Assembly (NCBI RefSeq): GCF_002309535.1 | Contig: NZ_CP023275.1 | Coordinates: 2,232,001-2,296,000 of the forward strand | Direction of reading: 5' to 3' | Origin: Sulfurospirillum diekertiae | Lineage (GTDB): Bacteria; Campylobacterota; Campylobacteria; Campylobacterales; Sulfurospirillaceae | Length of the DNA stretch: 64,000 nucleotides | Part shown: piece after piece, positions 54,519-63,414 of the stretch | How positions within the stretch are numbered: the first letter of the stretch is position 1 | How the letters are laid out: the number at the start of each line of letters is the position of its first letter | The notes under the pieces: model-generated | Told to the model about the DNA's origin: nothing | The model's database searches: none | Seen by the model: the letters and a program-made list of their open reading frames with translations, nothing else | Program-made: the position numbers and the translations under genes

Positions 54519-55727
54519 TTATAAATTAATCGGCTCAGTTGAACACGCCGCTGTAAAAACAACGTCGGTTGAACTGTTAAGTGCTGTCTCTGTGGAGTCT
54601 TGAATAACACCAATTAAAAAGCCAATTGCAACCACTTGCATCGCAATCTCATCGCTAATGCCAAACAGACCGCACGCAAGAGGAATCAAAAGCAATGAAC
54701 CACCCGCAACACCTGAAACACCTGCAGCTGCGATACTCGCTACAACGCTTAACAAAAGTGCTGTGGGAAGATCTACGGAAATGCCTAATGTATGAACCGT
54801 TGCTAATGTTAAAACAGTAATTGTAACCGCTGCACCTGCCATATTAGCTGTTGCACCCAAAGGGATAGAGATAGAGTAGGTATCTTCATGAAGTCCTAAT
54901 TTTTTACACAACGCCATATTCACGGGGATATTGGCCGCTGAACTACGGGTAAAGAATGCTGTTACGCCACTCTCTCTTAGACATGTAAACACCAATGGAT
55001 AAGGATTACGTTTGGTTTTAACATATACAATAAGGGGATTAAGCACAAGCGCTACAAAGACCATTGTTCCAACCAAAATAATCAGTAACTTTCCATAGCC
55101 AAAAAGTGCCGCAAAACCTGTCTCTGCAAATGTTTCAGCCACCAAACCTAAAATACCAAAAGGTGCAAGACTAATAACCGCTTGAACAATTTTCGTCATC
55201 GCATCGCTGACATCTTTCATCATCTGTTTGGTATGATTGCTACTATGATGAAGTGCAAGACCTGCCGCAATTGCCCATGTTAACACACCGATATAATTGC
55301 CTGTAGAAAGTGCTTTAATAGGATTTTCAACCATGCTCACTAAAAAGCCCTTTACAACGGTAATAATACTATTCGGAGGGGTAAGCCCAGCATCAGAGAT
55401 ATTGGCAAGTACCAAAGTAACAGGGAACGTGAAGCTCACAACAACCGCGATCAACGCTGATAAAAGCGTACCAATAGCATAAAGCTGAACAATAGGCTTA
55501 ATGTTCGTCTGAACACCTACAGGTTTTGTAGCAATCGCAGTTGCAACCAATACCAAAACCAAGACAGGCGCAACGGCCTTAAGTGCGCCAACAAACAGTT
55601 TTCCTAAAATAGAAACAGCCATTGCAGCTGTCGGAGAAACAAGGGCGATAACAACGCCCAAAACCATGCCAATCAAAATAAGTACAATCAGATTGCCCTC
55701 TTTGTACCTTGCGACTAAACGCTCCAT
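54519..55727 (-). CDS. sstT: serine/threonine:Na+ symporter SstT
   Basis: 402 residues, DAACS fold with about eight membrane segments and two hairpins. [57 protein letters not shown] and [23 protein letters not shown] match SstT closely. It imports serine and threonine with sodium. AAGGAAGG precedes the ATG. Located downstream of luxS on the same strand with a 114-bp gap. Confidence 0.93.
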   Translation of the reverse strand: MERLVARYKEGNLIVLILIGMVLGVVIALVSPTAAMAVSILGKLFVGALKAVAPVLVLVLVATAIATKPVGVQTNIKPIVQLYAIGTLLSALIAVVVSFTFPVTLVLANISDAGLTPPNSIITVVKGFLVSMVENPIKALSTGNYIGVLTWAIAAGLALHHSSNHTKQMMKDVSDAMTKIVQAVISLAPFGILGLVAETFAETGFAALFGYGKLLIILVGTMVFVALVLNPLIVYVKTKRNPYPLVFTCLRESGVTAFFTRSSAANIPVNMALCKKLGLHEDTYSISIPLGATANMAGAAVTITVLTLATVHTLGISVDLPTALLLSVVASIAAAGVSGVAGGSLLLIPLACGLFGISDEIAMQVVAIGFLIGVIQDSTETALNSSTDVVFTAACSTEPINL

Positions 55728-55841
55728 AAAAACCTTCCTTACTCAAAATGTGTGTACCTAAACTAATATTTTCTTTAAAAAAACACACTAATCATATAAA
55801 AAAGGTTCTTATTTACGCGTTAAACTCCTGCACTTAGCGCA

Positions 55842-56342
55842 TTAAATTTTTGAAGTATCAAGCTTTAACGCTTCGTTATCCATCACGCCAATTTCTGTAC
55901 TTAAAATGTTGGAAGCAATGCTATGCGCTTCATCCAATGAGTGCATTTTATAGGTTCCACACTGATAGACATTGAGCTCGGGAATATCGTTCTCACTCTT
56001 TACATGTAAAATGTCATTCATCGATGCTTTCCATGCATCAACTACGCGCGAAGGCTCTGGTGTACCGATCAAACTCATGTAAAAACCTGTACGACATCCC
56101 ATCGGTGAAATATCAATAATCTCAACACCTTTTCCATTAAGATGATTGCGCATAAAGCCAGCGAAGAGATGCTCTAGCGTATGAATACCCCTTTCTGGCA
56201 AAATAGCGTGGTTCGGTTTACAAAAACGAAGATCAAACACAGTGATCTCATCACCATGAGGCGTTTTCATCGTTTTGGCAACTCTAACCGCAGGTGCTGG
56301 CATTTTGACATGATCTACACAAAAACTATCCAATAGTGGCAT
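55842..56342 (-). CDS. luxS: S-ribosylhomocysteine lyase LuxS
   Basis: 166 residues. [10 protein letters not shown] is the metal-binding Hxx[10 protein letters not shown] holds the active Cys, and the third ligand lies in [11 protein letters not shown] (Cys 127 region). It recycles S-ribosylhomocysteine and yields the autoinducer-2 precursor. AAAGGA precedes the ATG. An internal palindrome copy is read as ILHVK. Divergent from the Na/Pi symporter gene across 82 bp. Confidence 0.97.
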   Translation of the reverse strand: MPLLDSFCVDHVKMPAPAVRVAKTMKTPHGDEITVFDLRFCKPNHAILPERGIHTLEHLFAGFMRNHLNGKGVEIIDISPMGCRTGFYMSLIGTPEPSRVVDAWKASMNDILHVKSENDIPELNVYQCGTYKMHSLDEAHSIASNILSTEIGVMDNEALKLDTSKI

Positions 56343-56424
56343 TTAAAGTCCTTTTTTTTCTTTTTTTTTATAAAAAAGTGTACAATAATTTGCCATTCAA
56401 ATTCTTTACATGTAAAGGAATACC

Positions 56425-58248
56425 TTGAAACGACTGCTCCTGATTGTCGTCATTTTATTGCTCTCCTATGCATTTTTTCAAAGTACCAATATTCTTCATA
56501 TTACCGCTGGAGTGGCTATCTTTTTGTTTGGTATGCGAAACCTAGAAGAGGGATTTCGCTTCTTTGTCGGTGGACTCCTCGATCAATTTCTCAAAAAAAT
56601 TACGCATAACCTTTACCGAAGTATTCTCTTTGGTACGGTGATTACCACACTGATGCAATCCAGTGGATTAGTGGCTGTCATTGCCATCTCCTTTATCAGT
56701 GCAGGGCTGATCAGCGTGACGCAAGGTATTGGGATCATTCTAGGTGGAAACATTGGTACAACCACTGGCGCTTGGCTGATTGCAGGGTTAGGACTAAAAA
56801 TCAATATTGCCACGTATGCACTCCCCATGCTGGTCTTTGGAACTTTGTTTGTTTTTCAAGAAAATAAGCGTCTTAAAGGTATTGGTTACGCTTTGGTTGG
56901 CTTGGGTTTCTCCTTTTTGGGTATCGCTTACATGAAAGAGGGATTTGACGCATTTAAGGAGACCATTGACCTTACCCAATACTCTGCAGATGGGCTTAAA
57001 GGAATTCTACTTTTTGCATTGATTGGTATGGCTGTGACGATGATCTCTCAATCTTCGCATGCCTCACTGGTTCTTATTCTCACAGCCCTTTCCGCTTCTC
57101 AGATTACGTATGAAAATGCTATTGCCCTCACCATTGGTGCCAATCTAGGAACACCCATTACTGCCATCATTGGAGCATGGGGAGCAAGCTTCGAAGGTAA
57201 AAAACTTGCGGGTGCACATTTTTTAATGAATAGTCTCACAGGCTTTTTACTGATTTGGTTTGTACCGCAATTTATCCGTTTCATCGACTTTACTGCACCC
57301 TTTTTAGGTATTGCCGAAGACGACTATACGCTCAAACTCGCACTGTATCACACCTATTTTAATCTTATCTGCGTCCTTTTATTTGCCCCACTAGTGCATG
57401 GTCTCGTCCTTCTTTTAAACCAGCTGTTTATCCCTAAAAAAACAGCAGAAAAAGAGAGAGATGATGTTCTGTTTATTAACGATGTAGCACTTGATTTTCC
57501 TGATACGGCACAAGCAATTCTGCTTAAAGAGACCAAGCATCTCTTTAACAATATTTTTGACATTATCGCTCAAGGAATGAGTGTTACCAAAGAAGATATT
57601 ACCTCAGGTATGGAAGTAGATGATATTTTAATAAGACGCAATAAAGCTATGCACGTCAATATGGATGAGTATTATGAACTGCGTATTAAAGAGATTTACG
57701 GGAAAATTATTAACTTCGCTATTTTGGCACAAGGTAAATTCTCAGATGAGAGCAACCGACAGCTTATACCCATAAAAAATGCAACACTTGGGATGGTTGA
57801 AGCTTTTAAGGCTTCAAAACATATGCAAAAAAACATGCTTTACTATCTTGAATCAGACAATGAATACATCAGGCAAGAGTATAACCATATCCGCAAAAAC
57901 CTTATCAAACATCTACGGAACATGCAACTTATTATCAACACTACCGAAGAAGATGTTGCTATTTTGCTTCTCAGTAAACTTCAACTGGATGCTCAAAAAT
58001 ATGACATTGCCGCCAATAAATCGCTCGATAATCTCATTCGTACGAATAAAATTACTTACACCATGGCAACCTCTCTGATGAATGATACGACATACGCTTA
58101 TACGATTGTGTCAGAACTGACAAAAGTCGCACATACTCTTTTCATCCATGCGGATACACAATCAAGTGAAGGTCGAGAAGCGTTGATCTTAAATGAATCC
58201 GAAATCACGGATTTAACACATTCAACCGAGCAAAGGAGCACTTCATGA
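56425..58248 (+). CDS. Na/Pi cotransporter family protein with PhoU-like tail
   Basis: 607 residues. Two inverted Na/Pi-cotransport repeats are seen: TTLMQSSGLVAVIAISFISAGLI and SQSSHASLVLILTALSAS (QSS motifs), with GGNIGTTTGAWL and GANLGTPITAIIG between and after. The last ~200 residues are helical and PhoU-like. Starts at TTG 56425, five bases after AAGGAA; a palindrome copy lies just before that site. No Pho box is visible here, so it may be independent of the phosphate regulon. It overlaps the next gene by 4 bp. Confidence 0.9.
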   Translation: MKRLLLIVVILLLSYAFFQSTNILHITAGVAIFLFGMRNLEEGFRFFVGGLLDQFLKKITHNLYRSILFGTVITTLMQSSGLVAVIAISFISAGLISVTQGIGIILGGNIGTTTGAWLIAGLGLKINIATYALPMLVFGTLFVFQENKRLKGIGYALVGLGFSFLGIAYMKEGFDAFKETIDLTQYSADGLKGILLFALIGMAVTMISQSSHASLVLILTALSASQITYENAIALTIGANLGTPITAIIGAWGASFEGKKLAGAHFLMNSLTGFLLIWFVPQFIRFIDFTAPFLGIAEDDYTLKLALYHTYFNLICVLLFAPLVHGLVLLLNQLFIPKKTAEKERDDVLFINDVALDFPDTAQAILLKETKHLFNNIFDIIAQGMSVTKEDITSGMEVDDILIRRNKAMHVNMDEYYELRIKEIYGKIINFAILAQGKFSDESNRQLIPIKNATLGMVEAFKASKHMQKNMLYYLESDNEYIRQEYNHIRKNLIKHLRNMQLIINTTEEDVAILLLSKLQLDAQKYDIAANKSLDNLIRTNKITYTMATSLMNDTTYAYTIVSELTKVAHTLFIHADTQSSEGREALILNESEITDLTHSTEQRSTS

Positions 58249-58484
58249 ACGGTTTGAAATTTATCCACTCAGTCAAAGCCTTATTTGGTATATCTACCCC
58301 CGATGAAGCGGGAACAAAAAAACAGACGATTAAAGAACTCCTTCAAAAGCTCAAACTCAGACGCATCACCCTTAAAAAAGAGCTCAAAGACGAGAGTGAT
58401 CTCATCAAACGTGAAGCCATCCACGATAGCATTAAAATCATCAAAAAGCAGATCAAAAAGGGAAAGGAAATCTTGGATGAGTAG
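58245..58484 (+). CDS. small charged coiled-coil protein
   Basis: 79 residues. After MNGLKFIHSVKALFGIS comes a Lys/Glu-rich helix (KELLQKLKLRRITLKKELKDESD) likely to form a coiled coil. No family recognised. It is coupled on both sides: ATGA overlap with the symporter and an 8-bp overlap with the lipoprotein gene. This points to one three-gene unit. Confidence 0.8.
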   Translation: MNGLKFIHSVKALFGISTPDEAGTKKQTIKELLQKLKLRRITLKKELKDESDLIKREAIHDSIKIIKKQIKKGKEILDE

Positions 58485-59247
58485 ACTCTGCTTTTTCTTG
58501 CTTTTTCTCTTTTACGGTTGCGCTACAACCACTACAAATCCCCAAGAAAAAATAGGCGAAGTGTTCCAATCTCATGGGGCTACATCGTTACATTACGACT
58601 ACAGCAAGGTCATTGAAAATCTTATCGTCTATAAAGAAAAACTTGACCTTCGCAATCCAAAAAGTTACAGCAAAGAGAGTCAAAGCTTCATCGCTAACGA
58701 AATGCGCACCTCTCAAAACAGTATTCGTATGAAATACAACGGAGTATATCTTAAATCATACGATGACTATTTGCGTATAGCGTTTGATAAAAATAGTAAT
58801 ATTCCCGATCGGAATGATTTTCTTATCATTGGACTTTATAAATTGATCTGGGAGACGTATAAAATCGGAGAAGGTCACCAAATTACTACACTCGCATATG
58901 ATCAAGAAGCTTTTAAAAAGCTCTACTATTACCTTGAAGTAGTTAAATGGAAAGTTAAAACAGCCAAAGATAAAAACGATACCTTCCTTTTTTTAACATG
59001 GCAAAATAACTGGCAAATCGAGTTCCAAAATAGACTGCATACAGGAGAACAGCCCTCTTGGGAGATGATCCAAAATCTTGCGTCTATCAAAAATCATAAA
59101 GAGAGCATTTTGGATCCTTCCAACTTTAATTTTGAATCATTACTCAGTCAAATAATCTTTCAAGTCAAAAATAGCGCCAGACTCATTGGAAAAGAGCCTG
59201 TAGACATTGGCATTGATGCAATGGTAAGTGTGGTTCTGTTTTTATAG
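58477..59247 (+). CDS. lipoprotein of unknown function
   Basis: 256 residues starting MSRLCFFLLFLFYGCATTT, a lipoprotein signal with lipobox FYGC. The rest is mostly helical and charged, with an early VIENLIVYKEKLDLRNPKSYSKES. GGAAAGGAA lies 8 bp before this ATG; the frame is open further upstream, but that part is the coiled-coil gene in another frame. Third gene of the Na/Pi symporter unit; possibly an accessory factor in the envelope. Family not recognised. Confidence 0.8.
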   Translation: MSRLCFFLLFLFYGCATTTTNPQEKIGEVFQSHGATSLHYDYSKVIENLIVYKEKLDLRNPKSYSKESQSFIANEMRTSQNSIRMKYNGVYLKSYDDYLRIAFDKNSNIPDRNDFLIIGLYKLIWETYKIGEGHQITTLAYDQEAFKKLYYYLEVVKWKVKTAKDKNDTFLFLTWQNNWQIEFQNRLHTGEQPSWEMIQNLASIKNHKESILDPSNFNFESLLSQIIFQVKNSARLIGKEPVDIGIDAMVSVVLFL

Positions 59248-59316
59248 ACATTTTTACAAACACTTTTACGCTCATAAAAAACTCTTTGGGTTGTCTTATA
59301 CTAGGTTACGAACGCT

Positions 59317-59333
59317 TGTCAATGTTATTGACA
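59317..59333. promoter_or_regulatory. small inverted repeat before the zinc-ribbon gene
   Basis: TGTCAAT-GTT-ATTGACA, perfect 7-bp arms, about 80 bp upstream of a TATAAT (59412-59417). Could be an operator or the weak end signal of the lipoprotein transcript. Confidence 0.4.
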
Positions 59334-59411
59334 GAAATACGCCTTCATCATTCAACAAAAGCTTACATGTAAACCTTGATCTCGCTCAATCTTTTCTTGT
59401 TTTTTTTTAAC

Positions 59412-59417
59412 TATAAT
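59412..59417 (+). promoter_or_regulatory. -10 element of the zinc-ribbon gene
   Basis: TATAAT 27 bp before the ATG, after a long T-run (59399-59408) as is typical upstream of -10 boxes in Campylobacterota. AAGGAG at 59431. Confidence 0.7.
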
Positions 59418-59443
59418 ACGCCAAATTTAACAAGGAGCTTTTT

Positions 59444-59638
59444 ATGGAAATCAACAATATTCAAGTGTGCAATGTCTGCCTAAGAACCAGTGAGGAAAGT
59501 GAAGGTGCTGTTTTTATTAAAGCAATGAAAAATGGTGAAGAGATTCATGTTTGTACTAGCTGTATTCCACATATTATTCATGGAAGTGGTGAGGTTGTCA
59601 AATCAAACGCACAAGTGGCAGCAGAAATTAAAAACTAA
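59444..59638 (+). CDS. 64-residue zinc-ribbon-like small protein
   Basis: MEINNIQVCNVCLRTSEE at the start and HVCTSCIPHIIHG in the middle give two CxxC knuckles 29 residues apart, a likely zinc site. Own promoter, AAGGAG ribosome site and terminator show it is a separate gene. Function unknown; nucleic-acid or protein binding is possible. Confidence 0.85.
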   Translation: MEINNIQVCNVCLRTSEESEGAVFIKAMKNGEEIHVCTSCIPHIIHGSGEVVKSNAQVAAEIKN

Positions 59639-59639
59639 A

Positions 59640-59667
59640 AAAGGCAAGAAATTACTTTCTTGCCTTT
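59640..59667. terminator. bidirectional terminator between zinc-ribbon gene and PFOR
   Basis: AAAGGCAAGAAA pairs perfectly with TTTCTTGCCTTT around TTAC. It runs into the palindrome copy at 59666. It separates two convergent genes. Confidence 0.85.
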
Positions 59668-59682
59668 ACATGTAAAAGGGGC

Positions 59683-62600
59683 TTATTCGCCCTCTTTTAC
59701 CTCAACTAATTCATTTGAAAAATCAGCACTTGCAAGACGATTTAACTGTCTCCATCTACGTTGCGCATCTTTTTTATTGTGCTCAAAGAGTGCTTGTGCA
59801 TGTTCTGGATTTGACTTTTTAAGTGACGCATAACGTACTTCGTTCATCAAGAAATCATCATACAATGACCAATCAGGCTCTTTTCCCGTAATTTTAACAG
59901 GGTTTTTACCTTCAGCTTCCAAACGTGGGTCGTAGGTATAAATTGGCCAGTAACCACATTTAGTTGCAAGTTCACCTTGGTTACCAGATTTTCCAAGACC
60001 GCCTTTAATACCATGTGCAATACATGGAGAATACGCGATGATGAGAGAAACACCCGGATACGCTTCCGCTGCTTCAAACGCTTTAATCGTTTGTGCCGCA
60101 GAGGCATTAGAGTTAATCTGTGCAACAAAGACATTACCGTATGTCATCGCAATGTAGCCAAGGTCTTTTTTCTGGCTAGGTTTTCCTGCTGCTGTAAACT
60201 GCGCGATAGAACCTGCACGAGAAGATTTTGAGCTTTGACCGCCCGTGTTAGAGTAAACTTCGGTATCAAGAACCAAAATGTTAACATCTTCGCCGCTTGC
60301 GATAACATGGTCAAGTCCGCCGTAACCGATGTCATATGCCCAACCATCTCCACCAAAAATCCATTGAGATTTTTTAGAAATGTACTGTTTGAGGCTTAAG
60401 ATCACATCAGCACCCGCTGCTGTTGGATTTGCTTCCAATAAAGGAACAAGAAGATTGCGAATTTCAGTGCTTTTTACGCGATCGTCTCTGAATTCAATCC
60501 AGTCTTTGTAGAGTGCAGCAATGGCATTAGGTGCTGTCTTAATCGAATCATCCATCACAGAGTGAATTCTATGACGCATTGTTTCCGTAGCCACATGCAT
60601 ACCTAGACCAAACTCTGCATTGTCTTCAAAGAGTGAATTACCCCATGCTGGACCATGCCCTTCAGAATTTTTGCGATACGGTGTTGAAGGAGCTGAACCA
60701 CCATAAATGGATGAACAACCTGTTGCGTTAGCAATCATCATACTGTCACCAAAAAGTCTGGTTGCGAGTGTGATATAAGGAGTCTCTCCACAACCTGGAC
60801 ATGCGCCATGGAACTCAAAGAGTGGTTGAGCAAATTGTGCGCCCTTAACCGTGCTTTTAGAGAGAATATCATCTTTGTAGGTTACTTTTTTGAAGAGGTA
60901 ATCCGCATTGACTTGCTCGCCGGCTTCAAGACTCTCACCGAGTGGAACCATTACGAGTGATTTTTCTTTGGTTGGGCACGCTTCTGCACATAGGTCACAG
61001 CCTGTACAATCCAGTGAAGAGACTTGGATTTTATATTTTAAGCCTTTAAGCTCTTTACCTTTGGCTTCAAGAGCATGTGCTTTAACACCTTCAGGAGCAT
61101 CGGCAAACTCTGCATCATTGATAAGGAATGGGCGAATAACGGCATGTGGACAAACAAAGGCACATTGATTACATTGGATACAATTTTCTTCGATCCATTT
61201 TGGAACCATAACACCCACACCACGTTTTTCATACTCTGTAGTTCCATGCTCAAAGGTACCATCTTCATAACCTTTGAAAGTAGAAACAGGTAAGCTATCC
61301 CCTCGAGCAGCATTGATGGGTTTTGCAATTTTTTCAACAAATTCTGTTCCAACGTATTTGCTGTCTTCTTTTTTAACATCATCAGGGAGGTTTGCCCACG
61401 AAGGGTCAACGTCAACTTTAATCAATCCATTAGCGCCTACATCAATCGCTTTGTAGTTCAACTCAACAATCTGCTCACCTTTCTTGTGGTAAGACTTATA
61501 CGCTTGTTTTTTCATAAAGGTTTGAGCTTGTTCAAAATCAATGATTTCAGCAAGTTTAAAGAACGCTGATTGCATGATGGTATTGCTTCTGTTACCCAAA
61601 CCAATATCATGTGCAAGTTTGGTTGCATTGATAATATAAAACTTAGCTTTTTTGTTCGCTAAGATTTTTTTAACACGATTTGGAATTCTTTTGACGGTCT
61701 CTTCTGCATCCCAAATTGAGTTCAGAAGGAATGTTCCATTCTCTCTAATTCCATCCACAACCTCATACAACTCAAGGTATGCTGCAACAGAACAGGCTAC
61801 GAAATGTGGATTTGAAACGAGGTAAGTTGAGCGAATTGGTTTTTTACCAAAACGTAAGTGAGAGCGTGTAAAACCGCCTGATTTTTTAGAGTCATACGCA
61901 AAGTATGCTTGGGCATACATGTCAGTCTCATCACCAATGATTTTAATAGAACTTTTGTTAGCACCTACCGTACCATCAGCACCCAAACCATAGAATAAGC
62001 ACTCTTTCGTTTCAGCGTCACCCAAACTAATTTTTTCTTTGACGTCAAGTGATTTAAAGGTAACGTCATCAACGATACCGATGGTAAAGTCATTTTTAGG
62101 GTTTTCTAATTTGAGGTTTTCATAAACAGCTAGCATTTGTGCTGGATCAACGTCTTTTGAAGAGAGACCATAGCGTCCACCCACAATAATAGGAGCATTT
62201 TTATGACCATAGAAAGCCGCTCTCATATCAAGGAACAATGGCTCACCGATAGATCCTGACTCTTTGGTTCTGTCTAATACAGCAATTTTTTTAACGGATT
62301 CTGGCATAACGTCCATCAAGTATTTGATACTAAATGGGCGGTAAAGATGGGGTGTGATCAAACCAACTTTTTCACCTTTACTCATTAAATAATCAATCGT
62401 CTCTTTCAAACACTCTGTTACAGAGCCCATTGCTACAATAATACGATCTGCATCTTTGGCACCATAATAAGTGAAAGGTTTGTACTCACGTCCTGTCTCT
62501 TTTGAGATTTCTGCCATATAGTGCGCTACGATGTCAGGCAATGCGTCATAAAATTTATTTTGTGCTTCTCTGCCTTGGAAATAAATATCGTCGTTTTGTG

Positions 62601-63255
62601 CTGTTCCTCTTGTTTTTGGAGACTCAGGATTGAGCGCTTCGTCACGGAAACGTTGTACTGCTTTTTTATCAAGTAATCTATCAAAAACGGCATAGTCCAT
62701 TACTTCAATTTTTTGGATCTCGTGTGAAGTTCTGAAACCATCGAAAAAATGCATAAAAGGAACTCTTCCTTGAATTGCTGATAAATGAGCAACTCCCGCT
62801 AAATCCATAACTTGTTGAACAGAACCTGATGAAAGCATCGCATAACCTGTTTGACGGGCAGCATAAACGTCCTGATGATCGCCAAAAATAGAAAGTGCAT
62901 GGGTAGCGAGTGTTCGAGCAGCAACATGGATAACACTTGGAAGTAATCCACCTGCCATTTTATACATATTTGGGATTTTAAGTAACAGTCCTTGAGATGC
63001 TGTATACGTTGTCGTAAGTGCACCGGCTTGGAGAGAACCATGTACAGTTCCGGCAGCACCACCTTCGCTTTGCATCTCAACAACTTTTACGGGCATACCA
63101 AATAAGTTTTTTTTGCCTTGACTTGCCCAAATGTCAGTAAAGTCCGCCATTGGGGAAGAAGGTGTAATTGGGTAAATACCAGCAACTTCGGTAAAAGCGT
63201 AAGATGCGTATGCAGCAGCTTCGTTACCATCCATAGTTTTCATGACTTTAGCCAT
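59683..63255 (-). CDS. nifJ: pyruvate:ferredoxin (flavodoxin) oxidoreductase
   Basis: 1190 residues, the homodimeric single-chain form. In order: pyruvate-binding domain (YPITPSSPMADFTDIW near residue 28), the gamma-like middle domain, a ferredoxin domain with CIQCNQCAFVCP (~690) and CTGCDLCAEACP (~748) for two 4Fe-4S clusters, then GACPGCGETPY (~813) for the third cluster and the TPP-binding GDGWAYDIGYGG (~968) with TEVYSNTGGQSS. It turns pyruvate into acetyl-CoA and CO2, or works in reverse for carbon fixation. Single gene with AAGGGG before the ATG and a probable promoter in 63256-63414. Confidence 0.97.
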   Translation of the reverse strand: MAKVMKTMDGNEAAAYASYAFTEVAGIYPITPSSPMADFTDIWASQGKKNLFGMPVKVVEMQSEGGAAGTVHGSLQAGALTTTYTASQGLLLKIPNMYKMAGGLLPSVIHVAARTLATHALSIFGDHQDVYAARQTGYAMLSSGSVQQVMDLAGVAHLSAIQGRVPFMHFFDGFRTSHEIQKIEVMDYAVFDRLLDKKAVQRFRDEALNPESPKTRGTAQNDDIYFQGREAQNKFYDALPDIVAHYMAEISKETGREYKPFTYYGAKDADRIIVAMGSVTECLKETIDYLMSKGEKVGLITPHLYRPFSIKYLMDVMPESVKKIAVLDRTKESGSIGEPLFLDMRAAFYGHKNAPIIVGGRYGLSSKDVDPAQMLAVYENLKLENPKNDFTIGIVDDVTFKSLDVKEKISLGDAETKECLFYGLGADGTVGANKSSIKIIGDETDMYAQAYFAYDSKKSGGFTRSHLRFGKKPIRSTYLVSNPHFVACSVAAYLELYEVVDGIRENGTFLLNSIWDAEETVKRIPNRVKKILANKKAKFYIINATKLAHDIGLGNRSNTIMQSAFFKLAEIIDFEQAQTFMKKQAYKSYHKKGEQIVELNYKAIDVGANGLIKVDVDPSWANLPDDVKKEDSKYVGTEFVEKIAKPINAARGDSLPVSTFKGYEDGTFEHGTTEYEKRGVGVMVPKWIEENCIQCNQCAFVCPHAVIRPFLINDAEFADAPEGVKAHALEAKGKELKGLKYKIQVSSLDCTGCDLCAEACPTKEKSLVMVPLGESLEAGEQVNADYLFKKVTYKDDILSKSTVKGAQFAQPLFEFHGACPGCGETPYITLATRLFGDSMMIANATGCSSIYGGSAPSTPYRKNSEGHGPAWGNSLFEDNAEFGLGMHVATETMRHRIHSVMDDSIKTAPNAIAALYKDWIEFRDDRVKSTEIRNLLVPLLEANPTAAGADVILSLKQYISKKSQWIFGGDGWAYDIGYGGLDHVIASGEDVNILVLDTEVYSNTGGQSSKSSRAGSIAQFTAAGKPSQKKDLGYIAMTYGNVFVAQINSNASAAQTIKAFEAAEAYPGVSLIIAYSPCIAHGIKGGLGKSGNQGELATKCGYWPIYTYDPRLEAEGKNPVKITGKEPDWSLYDDFLMNEVRYASLKKSNPEHAQALFEHNKKDAQRRWRQLNRLASADFSNELVEVKEGE

Positions 63256-63414
63256 TAAATGCCCCTTAATTTATAATATCATTCATATATTCATCTGTGA
63301 TGATTTCTCATTCTACTTAGCATTCTCTTAATAACTCATAAATGAAAAAAGTTAAGAACTGTTACATTAACTACTATTTTCGCAACATTATTTACCAATT
63401 TTATAACAAAATCA

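Larger units (their letters stand above)
1304..59675. repeat. TTACATGTAA dispersed palindrome family (34 copies listed)
   Basis: The 10-bp perfect palindrome TTACATGTAA, usually extended to TTTACATGTAAA, starts at 1304, 7443, 8981, 11201, 11223, 14477, 14491, 16215, 16337, 20162, 22328, 22494, 27500, 28912, 29510, 31563, 35703, 36711, 39539, 40058, 40941, 44505, 47292, 48798, 50049, 51126, 52503, 52756, 53279, 54506, 56000, 56406, 59363 and 59666. Imperfect relatives occur near 9421, 22721, 22750, 24872 and 54971. About 21 lie between genes, often within 30 bp of a stop codon, although intergenic DNA is a small share of the window. Thirteen lie inside genes; eleven are read as TTA CAT GTA (Leu-His-Val) and two as xTT ACA TGT. 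Positions were found by eye, so a few may be missing. Confidence 0.95.

Noticed and set aside
58285-58476. 64-residue N-terminal extension of the lipoprotein gene
   Set aside because: It is the coiled-coil gene read in another frame; a lipoprotein signal with its own ribosome site starts at 58477.
1304-59675. TTACATGTAA as simply a terminator stem
   Set aside because: The bare 10-12 bp copies have no loop and usually no T-run, and thirteen lie inside genes; termination can explain only a few extended copies.
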